A stretch of 16,167 nt of DNA from Alphaproteobacteria bacterium. GTDB lineage: Bacteria > Pseudomonadota > Alphaproteobacteria > Micavibrionales > UBA2020. Of the stretch, positions 1 through 6,437 are shown piece after piece; within the stretch, counting starts at the first letter, position 1, and each line of letters begins with the position of its first letter. Under the pieces are notes generated by a model that had not been told where the DNA came from, did not search any database, and was given only the letters and a program-made list of their open reading frames with translations. The stretch spans positions 1-16,167 of the forward strand of contig JAQSWE010000038.1 in the NCBI GenBank assembly GCA_029266795.1. The letters are read 5' to 3'. A program made the translations under genes and the position numbers.

Positions 1-58
1 ATCATGGATGAATAAGCCTGAATAAGGCGGTTCATTCTATATTTGCTGGGGCAAAGCC
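1..58 (+). promoter_or_regulatory. Truncated promoter and leader of DotA-like copy 1
   Basis: The window starts inside the same promoter/leader cassette that precedes the other three copies. Bases 1-5 (ATCAT) align with the last five bases of the -10 box TATCAT of copy 2, and bases 10-27 align with the conserved leader start GAATAAGCCTGATTTAGG. The -35 box and the upstream direct repeat lie outside the window. By analogy with the other copies, transcription should start near position 12, giving a leader of about 47 nt. A GGGG at 48-51, seven bases before the ATG at 59, is the likely ribosome binding site. The assignment rests on alignment with the three complete cassettes. Confidence 0.7.
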
Positions 59-3000
59 ATGAGCCATGCGGACGATTACAGATCGCGTCAGAAAACTTCC
101 GTTGCGGGGTTTCTGTTCATGCCTCAGTTTCGCATGTGTTTTCAGGGGTTTTCGCACCTGTTCCCCGTTTTCATGCGCTGCCTTGCGCAAGTCTTCGCCG
201 AAGCCAAGCTGATTCCCCCGACGCATAACGCGCTGAATTACGGCGCGAAAGAAGTTCCCAATACCCACCTGTTCGACCTGTTCGGCACGGCCTGGTTCAC
301 GTTGCGCGTGACGCGCGCCTCCGCGCACCAGTGGTCGATGTTTACCGGCGTGGTGTTGATGGTGATGATGATGCTCCTCGCGGTCGGCTCGTTCTTCCTG
401 CGCGTGGTATTCGGCGTGGGCAACGCCGTGCAGGCGCAGTTGTTCCTGCCGCGCGTCCTCGAACACCCTTGCAACCCGTATGGCGGCTGCACCGGCGGCC
501 CCGGCGAAACGGCGATCACGGGCGGTACCAGCACGATCACCGCGCCCGGCGGCCTGTTCGACACGCGCGTGAACGATGCGGCGGTATCGACCGACTATGC
601 GCTGATGGTTTTCGACAAAATCCTGCGCCAGGCGGCAACCGCGCCTGTCGGTAACGGCGGCATCCTGCAAAACGCGCTCGTCGACCTCATGCGCGTCTAC
701 AACACCGGCATGACGCTGATCGCGGGCGTGGTGACGCTCTGGATGATCACCTCCATCGTCATCGCAACCGCGCGCACCGGCAAGCTGGGCGGCGGCCGCC
801 ACAACATGGTCTGGGCGCCGATCCGCATGATCTTCGCGCTCGGCATCATCTTCCCGCTCGGCGCACAAGGCTTTTCGGCCGGCCAGTACATGGTCATGAA
901 ACTCGCCGAATGGGGCTCCAACCTCGGCACCAAAGGCTGGGTGCAGTACATCGGCGGCGTCGTGGGCGACCAGAACCTGCTGGCGCCTTTCTCCGTCGCC
1001 AATGCCACCTCGATTGCGGCGGGCGTGAACAAGGTCATGGTCTGCCAGATCGCCTTCAACTCGGCATTGCAGAACATCACCGGCGGGCTCGATCCGCAGC
1101 AGGTTATCCGCGTGAAGCAGGACACGACCAACCGCACGGGCTGGGTCGCCAACCGCTACACCAACAACACGGATGCGAATATCTGCGGCACCATCACTTA
1201 CGGCTTCGATTACGGCGCGAACTCCGACGCCGGCGCGGTGCTGGCGAATACGGGCGTGACGACCCCGATGGACCCCGCTTCCGCCACGCTTGCCGCCAAC
1301 CCGGCAAACCGCACGCAATACACCAACACGAATACAGAAATGAACCTGCGCGTGGCGGAATTCCGCTCCCGCATGCTGGGCGCATTGCCGCCGCTGCTGT
1401 CTGAAAACATGGATATTGGCGCCGATATCGGCTCCGGCACGGGCGGCGGGCAGATCGTCACGCTCGGCCGCCAGCTGGCTTGCGGCTTCGTCGCGCGCCG
1501 CTGGGAAACCACGACACCCAACCCCGTCGGCCTGCTCTCCGCGCCTTATGCGGCCTGCCCCGGCGGCACATCCGCGCCCGCGGCTGACCCTGATGCCTCG
1601 ATCCCGCAGCGTCAGGTCGGCATGATCATGGATGCGATCCGCTGCACCTATGACGGCTCCGCGCCGATATCGCCGACCAGCCCCGGCTGCGGCGGCGGCC
1701 CCTTCGCGAAAGACGCGCTGATGAACTACGTCACCGGCCCGAACGGCATGGTGTTCCAGATGCAGCGCCGCGGCTGGGCGGGCATGGGCATGTGGTATCA
1801 GGAAATTGCTTCGCTCAACTCGCAAGTGGCAGGCTCGCGCGAGCCCGTCGCGTCGGTCGAACCCGGCACCCTGTGGGAAGGCGCCACCAAGGGCGGCTTC
1901 TGGCAGAACCTGAAATGCGCGGGCCGCCGCATCGTCGGCCGTCCCTGCAAGAGCCCCGAGATCGAGGAAAAAGCGGCTTCCATCCTTGGTGAATACGACG
2001 CTTGGTGGGCGACCGCGTCGCGCCCCGGCGCGCCTGCGAACACGCCGCTCGGCAGCATGGGCGGCGCCGCCCGCACGCAGGACGTGCAGCCCTCCTCTTC
2101 GGGCGGCGGTCTTCGCACCGTGATCTCTGTCATTAAATCGGTCGCCTTCGGCGGCGGTGGCGGCCTGCTGAACTGGGTCACGGAGCGGATTATGGGACGC
2201 CCCGGAGACACGTTCATCTTCAGCGCGGTCGACACGGCTGCGACCAACACATATCCGCTCGCACAGCTTACAAGCGCGGGCTATAAAGTCATCTACGACT
2301 CGCTGCGCATTCTGGCTGGCCTGACGATCATCCAGATCCTGACGGCCGGCAAGCTGTTCACGGTGTCGGGCGGTATCGGCTTTGCGGCCTCCGCCGTTGC
2401 CAACATTCTTTCCACCCTCTCGACGACCATGCTTGTGGCGGGCGTGATGATCGCCTTCTACCTGCCCGTGCTGCCCTTCCTGCGCGTGGCTTTCGCCGTC
2501 CTGACCTGGATGACGTCCGTGTTCGAAGCGGTCCTGATGGTGCCGATCGCGGCGCTGACACACCTGGGCACCGAGGGCGAGGGGCTTGCGGGCGGTGCGC
2601 GCACGGCCTGGATCCTCTGGCTCAACGTATTGATGCGTCCGATTCTGGTCGTCTTCGGCTTCGTGGGAGGGATGCTGATCTTCAACGCCTTCGCGACATT
2701 CTTCCATACGTCCTTCGCGCAAGGGGCGCAGTCGCTGATTGCGTCGAACAACGCCTTTACGGGCCTTATCGCCAGCGTGACGTATTCGGTTGTTTACCTG
2801 GGCACGCTGTATACTGCGGCCAACACGTCCTTCAAGCTGATGGACGTGATCCCGAACGCGATGATGCGCTGGATGGGCGGGTCGCCTGACCACAGCATGG
2901 ACGACCACAATGACGGCAACATGCTGATGGCTGCGAAGATGATGGAGGGCATGGCCCCCAAATTCGAAATCGGCGGCAAGAAGAAGCTCGACAAGGACGA

Positions 3001-3115
3001 TATCCCGGGCGTATCCAATGCCGGCGGCGACGGCGGCCCCAAGAGTGGCGGCGCAGGACGCGGCATGGGGGCCGGCACCGGCGGGCAGGCGGGCAGGGGT
3101 TCAGCCAAAGCCTGA
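59..3115 (+). CDS. DotA/TraY family type IVB secretion membrane protein, copy 1
   Basis: This 1018-residue protein is predicted to be an inner-membrane channel component of a type IVB secretion or conjugation apparatus. An N-terminal cytoplasmic stretch carries the MPQFRMCFQGFSH motif (residues 21-33). Membrane segment 1 lies at about 95-122 and is followed by a signal-peptidase-like VQAQ. Segments 2 and 3 lie at about 218-238 and 252-270. A periplasmic domain spans about 285-735, and segments 4-8 lie between about 740 and 925. Family signatures are GGRHNMVWAPIR (244-255), P803-x-x-PF, W817, E823-A, P829, H835 and R860-P861. The eight-segment layout and size match DotA, which is about 1000 residues. 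Six cysteines (329, 376, 475, 500, 620, 630) are shared with all paralogs; four more (138, 144, 529, 544) are unique to this copy. The tail is a 78-residue Gly/Lys-rich cytoplasmic end. The ATG at 59 is preceded by GGGG with 7-nt spacing. The family assignment is firm; its role in this organism is inferred. Confidence 0.88.
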   Translation: MSHADDYRSRQKTSVAGFLFMPQFRMCFQGFSHLFPVFMRCLAQVFAEAKLIPPTHNALNYGAKEVPNTHLFDLFGTAWFTLRVTRASAHQWSMFTGVVLMVMMMLLAVGSFFLRVVFGVGNAVQAQLFLPRVLEHPCNPYGGCTGGPGETAITGGTSTITAPGGLFDTRVNDAAVSTDYALMVFDKILRQAATAPVGNGGILQNALVDLMRVYNTGMTLIAGVVTLWMITSIVIATARTGKLGGGRHNMVWAPIRMIFALGIIFPLGAQGFSAGQYMVMKLAEWGSNLGTKGWVQYIGGVVGDQNLLAPFSVANATSIAAGVNKVMVCQIAFNSALQNITGGLDPQQVIRVKQDTTNRTGWVANRYTNNTDANICGTITYGFDYGANSDAGAVLANTGVTTPMDPASATLAANPANRTQYTNTNTEMNLRVAEFRSRMLGALPPLLSENMDIGADIGSGTGGGQIVTLGRQLACGFVARRWETTTPNPVGLLSAPYAACPGGTSAPAADPDASIPQRQVGMIMDAIRCTYDGSAPISPTSPGCGGGPFAKDALMNYVTGPNGMVFQMQRRGWAGMGMWYQEIASLNSQVAGSREPVASVEPGTLWEGATKGGFWQNLKCAGRRIVGRPCKSPEIEEKAASILGEYDAWWATASRPGAPANTPLGSMGGAARTQDVQPSSSGGGLRTVISVIKSVAFGGGGGLLNWVTERIMGRPGDTFIFSAVDTAATNTYPLAQLTSAGYKVIYDSLRILAGLTIIQILTAGKLFTVSGGIGFAASAVANILSTLSTTMLVAGVMIAFYLPVLPFLRVAFAVLTWMTSVFEAVLMVPIAALTHLGTEGEGLAGGARTAWILWLNVLMRPILVVFGFVGGMLIFNAFATFFHTSFAQGAQSLIASNNAFTGLIASVTYSVVYLGTLYTAANTSFKLMDVIPNAMMRWMGGSPDHSMDDHNDGNMLMAAKMMEGMAPKFEIGGKKKLDKDDIPGVSNAGGDGGPKSGGAGRGMGAGTGGQAGRGSAKA

Positions 3116-3145
3116 CGCAGATCGCTCGCTTGAAAATAAATTTGC

Positions 3146-3179
3146 AAGCCGCCGGTCGCTTTCAAGCCTCCGGCGGTTT
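3146..3179 (+). terminator. Intrinsic terminator after DotA-like copy 1
   Basis: CCGCCGG (3149-3155) pairs with CCGGCGG (3170-3176) across a 14-nt loop. A G-U and two A-U pairs extend the stem to about 10 bp. The T tract is short (TTTGTATTT), so this is the weakest terminator of the four. The stem core is the same as in the terminators of the other copies. Confidence 0.65.
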
Positions 3180-3226
3180 GTATTTCGCCGATCCCCTTGT
3201 GCTGGTTCAGTTTTTCGCACCCATAC

Positions 3227-3302
3227 AATTTTGCATAAATTCACGTAAATTTGACGGTTTTAGGAAAAAGGCGTATCATGAAAGAATAAGCCTGATTTAG
3301 GT
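3227..3302 (+). promoter_or_regulatory. 76-bp conserved promoter cassette of DotA-like copy 2
   Basis: The cassette holds -35 TTGACG (3251-3256), a 17-nt spacer and -10 TATCAT (3274-3279), a good sigma70-type promoter with a predicted start near 3286. It is preceded by AT-rich DNA that could act as an UP element. The leader start GAATAAGCCTGATTTAGG (3284-3301) is shared with the other copies. Compared by eye, it matches the copy-3 cassette at 70 of 76 positions and the copy-4 cassette at 66 of 76. Outside this block the intergenic DNA does not align well, so the conserved part is sharply bounded. Confidence 0.85.
3235..3249 (+). promoter_or_regulatory. ATAAA-N5-GTAAA direct repeat next to the copy 2 -35 box
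   Basis: ATAAA (3235-3239) and GTAAA (3245-3249) repeat with a 10-bp period, one helical turn, and end one base before the -35 box. The arrangement resembles the GTAAA-N5-GTAAA box of the response regulator CpxR, with one mismatch. The same element sits at the same place in copies 3 and 4. An activator site is an inference. Confidence 0.45.
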
Positions 3303-3333
3303 GTGTGTGTCTGTTTTTGTCGGGGTTTTCACC

Positions 3334-6246
3334 ATGAGCGACGCCAGAGAATCGAACCGCATCAAGGGAACAAATGTGGCGGCATTTATGTTCTTGCCGC
3401 AGTTCCGGATGTGCTTCCAGGGTTTCTCCCACATCTATCCGGTGTTCATGCGGGTCCTTGCCCTCATGTTCGTGCAGGCAAAGCTGTTGCCCGATGACCA
3501 TCCGGCGCTGCATTACGGGGCGCAGGGCGTCCCCAACACCCAGATTCGCGACCTGTTCGGCGAAGCATGGTTCACGCTGCGCACGACGCGCGCCACCACC
3601 TTCCAGTACGGCATGTTCGGCGGCATCATCATGATGATGGTGACGCTGGCGGCTGCCATCGGCACCTTCTTCATGCGCATCTTCTTGGGTCTCGGCGAAG
3701 TCGCGCAGGCGCAGATTTTCGCACACCCCGCGGATCCCTACGGCACCGGCCTGACCGACATCTCGGGCGGTACTGCCGGCATCACCGGCGCTGCGGGCCT
3801 CTTCGATTCACGCGTCAACGGCGCGGGCATCTCGACCGACTACGCGCTTATGGTTCTCGACAAAATCCTCCGCCAGGCTGCAACTGGCGTCCCGGGCAAC
3901 GGCGGCGCGCTGCAGAACGCGCTTGCGGGCCTGATGCAGGTCTATAACTCGGGCGTGCTGCTGGTTGCGGGCGCCATGCTGTTCTGGATGGTTCTCTCCA
4001 TCATCGTTGATTCGGCGAAAACCGGCCTCTTCGGCGGCGGCCGCCACAACATGGTCTGGACGCCGATCCGCGTCGTCTTCGCGCTTGGCATCATGATCCC
4101 GCTCGGCAACCAGGGCTTCTCCTCGGGCCAGTATGCGGTGATGAAACTGGCTGAATGGGGTTCCAACTTCGGCTCGACGGGCTGGCTCACCTATGTGAAC
4201 GGCGTTGTCGGCGACCAATCCCTGCTCTCGCCCTTCTCGGCCGCCAACGCGACCTCGCTCGTCGCCGGCCTGAACAAGGTGCTCGTGTGCCAGGTCGCGT
4301 TCAACGCGTACCTGCAGCAGTCGACGACCCCCGGCTTCGATCCGCGCCATGTCATCCGCGTGAAAACGGATGCCACCAACCGTACCGGCTGGGTTACGAA
4401 CCGTTATACCAACGACACCGACCCCAACGTCTGCGGCACGATCACCTACGGCACCAGCGCCAACAACGCGACGGAAGACACGTCCCTGATGCTGGCGAAC
4501 GCGGGCCCCACCACGCCCATGGACGCAGCGTCGACGGCGGCAGCGACCGGTGCCAACCGCGCGGCCTATACCAACTATAAGGCGACGATGGCGACGGCGG
4601 TGGCGAACTTCCGCAACACCATGATGGGCGCGCTGCAGAACCAGCTGAACGATTCGCCGACCGGTGCCTCCGGCTCGGGCGGCCCGGTCATCCAGGCCGG
4701 CCGCCAGCTTGCCTGCGATTTCGTGGCGCGCCGCTTCGGCAACCCCGGCCAGGCCAACAACCCGGTCGGTGCGCTTCCTGCCCCCTATAACCACTGCCCC
4801 GGCGGCATGACCTCCGGCGCGGCCGACCCCACCGCGGCACAGCCGCAGGCGGAACTCGACGCGCTGATGCAGGCGATCAACCAGGCCTATGACGGCGGCG
4901 TTGCACCCGATGGCGCGCCCGGCTCGGCGAAAGCCAGCCTCATGGGTTATATCCGCGGCGGCGACATGATGACAGAAATGCGCCAGCGCGGCTGGGCAGG
5001 CATGGGCATGTGGTACCAGGACATCTCCTCCATGAACGGCCTGCTGCAATCGGCGCGCGAGCCGACGGCGACCGTCGAACCCGGCACGCTCTGGGAGGGC
5101 GCCGGTAAAGGCGGCTTCTGGTCGTCGGTGTGGAACACCATGAAATGCGCAGGCCGCAAGCTGTTCGGCCGCGCCTGCAAAAACCCCGAAATCGAGGAAA
5201 AAGTGGTCGGCGTCATGGCAGACTATGACCGCTGGTGGCAGGACGCGTCGCGCCCGGGCACCGCGGGCCGCACGGATTACAATACCGCGCAGCGCTCCAG
5301 CGACCTGAATCCCGCCGCAGGCAGCAGCTTCTGGTCTATGATCTCGTTCCTGAAGAACCTCGCGACAGGTGACCTGAACATCGTGGACTGGATTATCTCG
5401 AAAATCTGGCCCCGCGCGGAAGATATGTTCCTCTTCAAGGCGGTCGACCTGGCTGCGACCAACACCTATCCGCTCGCTTCGCTCGCTGACACGGGCTACA
5501 GCATCATCGGCACAGCGACCACGATCATGGTGCTGCTGACCGTGCTGCAGATCCTGTCGAGCGCGGAGATCGCAACATTCTCCGGCGGCGGTGGTCTTGC
5601 GGTATCGGCACTGGCGAACGGTCTTGCGACGATTGCGATGACCATGATGATTGCGGGCGTGATGATCGCCTTCTATCTCCCGGTTCTGCCGTTCCTGCGC
5701 GTGGCTTTCGCGGTCCTCACCTGGATGACCTCGGTGTTCGAGGCTGTCGTGATGGTGCCGATCGCGGCGCTTGCCCACCTGACGTCGGAAGGCGACGGTC
5801 TTGCGGGCGGTGCGCGCACGGCCTGGATTCTCTGGCTCAACGTGCTGATGCGCCCGATTCTGGTCGTGTTCGGCTTCGTCGCGGGGATGCTGATCTTCAA
5901 TACTTTCGCGGTCTATTTCCACACGACCTTCAGCCAGGGCTCGGCTGCGGTCATGGCCTCGAACGGCAACCCGATCATGAAAATCCTCGGCCAGGTGGCC
6001 TATTCGGTCATCTATCTGGGCACGCTGTACACGGCGACAAACACGTCCTTCAAGCTGATGGACCTGTTCCCCTCGGCGCTGATGCGCTGGATGGGCGGCT
6101 CGCCTGACCATAGCATGGACGATCATAACGACGGCATGATGCTGGCCGGTACCCAGCTGCTGGGTTCCATGAAGCCCAACTTCAAGCTGCACAAAGCACC
6201 CGGCGGCAGCGCTCCCGGTGCCGGCGGTACCCGAGCCGGGGCTTAA
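3334..6246 (+). CDS. DotA/TraY family type IVB secretion membrane protein, copy 2
   Basis: This 970-residue paralog of copy 1 is the shortest of the four and close to a minimal core. It has the N-terminal FLPQFRMCFQGFSH motif at about 19-32 and segment 1 at about 94-122, followed by GEVAQAQIF, which resembles a signal-peptidase site. GGRHNMVWTPIR (235-246) sits between segments 2 and 3. A periplasmic domain with the six shared cysteines and the QRGWAGMGMWYQ motif follows, then five C-terminal membrane segments with the PVLPF, VFEA, P-IAALAH and MRP signatures. The cytoplasmic tail is only about 49 residues and keeps GSPDHSMDDHNDG, identical in copy 1 and pointing to these two as closest relatives. 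The ATG at 3334 was chosen because CGGGG (3321-3325) lies 8 nt upstream and the protein then aligns with copy 1. An in-frame GTG at 3301 falls in the promoter cassette and is rejected. Confidence 0.88.
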   Translation: MSDARESNRIKGTNVAAFMFLPQFRMCFQGFSHIYPVFMRVLALMFVQAKLLPDDHPALHYGAQGVPNTQIRDLFGEAWFTLRTTRATTFQYGMFGGIIMMMVTLAAAIGTFFMRIFLGLGEVAQAQIFAHPADPYGTGLTDISGGTAGITGAAGLFDSRVNGAGISTDYALMVLDKILRQAATGVPGNGGALQNALAGLMQVYNSGVLLVAGAMLFWMVLSIIVDSAKTGLFGGGRHNMVWTPIRVVFALGIMIPLGNQGFSSGQYAVMKLAEWGSNFGSTGWLTYVNGVVGDQSLLSPFSAANATSLVAGLNKVLVCQVAFNAYLQQSTTPGFDPRHVIRVKTDATNRTGWVTNRYTNDTDPNVCGTITYGTSANNATEDTSLMLANAGPTTPMDAASTAAATGANRAAYTNYKATMATAVANFRNTMMGALQNQLNDSPTGASGSGGPVIQAGRQLACDFVARRFGNPGQANNPVGALPAPYNHCPGGMTSGAADPTAAQPQAELDALMQAINQAYDGGVAPDGAPGSAKASLMGYIRGGDMMTEMRQRGWAGMGMWYQDISSMNGLLQSAREPTATVEPGTLWEGAGKGGFWSSVWNTMKCAGRKLFGRACKNPEIEEKVVGVMADYDRWWQDASRPGTAGRTDYNTAQRSSDLNPAAGSSFWSMISFLKNLATGDLNIVDWIISKIWPRAEDMFLFKAVDLAATNTYPLASLADTGYSIIGTATTIMVLLTVLQILSSAEIATFSGGGGLAVSALANGLATIAMTMMIAGVMIAFYLPVLPFLRVAFAVLTWMTSVFEAVVMVPIAALAHLTSEGDGLAGGARTAWILWLNVLMRPILVVFGFVAGMLIFNTFAVYFHTTFSQGSAAVMASNGNPIMKILGQVAYSVIYLGTLYTATNTSFKLMDLFPSALMRWMGGSPDHSMDDHNDGMMLAGTQLLGSMKPNFKLHKAPGGSAPGAGGTRAGA

Positions 6247-6266
6247 AGGCATCGTCCGAAGAAATC

Positions 6267-6300
6267 ACCGCCGGATCGCAAGATCCGGCGGTTTTCTTTT
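6267..6300 (+). terminator. Intrinsic terminator after DotA-like copy 2
   Basis: A perfect 11-bp stem, ACCGCCGGATC (6267-6277) with GATCCGGCGGT (6282-6292), is closed by a GCAA tetraloop of the stable GNRA type and followed by TTTCTTTT. It starts 20 nt after the stop codon. Its right arm and T tract (CCGGCGGTTTTCTTTT) are identical to those of the copy-4 terminator. Confidence 0.9.
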
Positions 6301-6332
6301 GGAAAAACCATACGGGACTTATGTACCTGTAA

Positions 6333-6408
6333 AATTTTGCATAAATGCCCGTAAATTTGACGGTTTTAAGAAAAAGGCGTAGAATGAGAGAATAAGCCTG
6401 ATTTAGGT
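6333..6408 (+). promoter_or_regulatory. 76-bp conserved promoter cassette of DotA-like copy 3
   Basis: -35 TTGACG (6357-6362), a 17-nt spacer and -10 TAGAAT (6380-6385) form a sigma70-type promoter with a predicted start near 6392 and a leader of about 46 nt. The spacer is base-for-base identical to that of copy 4, which is more conservation than a promoter alone needs. The leader start GAATAAGCCTGATTTAGG is identical to copy 2, and the match to copy 2 continues through GTGTGTG to 6413. Confidence 0.87.
6341..6355 (+). promoter_or_regulatory. ATAAA-N5-GTAAA direct repeat next to the copy 3 -35 box
   Basis: ATAAA (6341-6345) and GTAAA (6351-6355) lie one base upstream of the -35 hexamer with 10-bp periodicity. 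The spacer bases between the half-sites vary among copies (TTCAC, TGCCC, TGTCC) while the half-sites are kept, the pattern expected of a protein-binding site. The resemblance to a CpxR box is suggestive only. Confidence 0.45.
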
Positions 6409-6437
6409 GTGTGGATTATTTTGTCGGGGCATCACGC

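Noticed and set aside
32..2908. A 958-codon open frame on the minus strand opposite copy 1, and similar long antisense frames opposite the other copies
   Set aside because: These are shadow frames of GC-rich coding sequence. The predicted proteins are Arg/His-rich with no family motif, while the + strand encodes clear DotA/TraY proteins with promoters, ribosome sites and terminators.
3301..3333. Upstream GTG start for copy 2
   Set aside because: It lies at the end of the conserved promoter cassette, has no ribosome site, and adds residues with no counterpart in copy 1. ATG 3334 has CGGGG at proper spacing.
6333..6408. A CtrA box (TTAA-N7-TTAA) in the array promoters, as common in alphaproteobacteria
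   Set aside because: Only one TTAA half-site is present in the spacer, without a partner at the right distance.
6411..6437. Upstream GTG start for copy 3
   Set aside because: It would start in the conserved leader about 20 nt from the predicted transcript start, without a ribosome site. ATG 6438 fits better.
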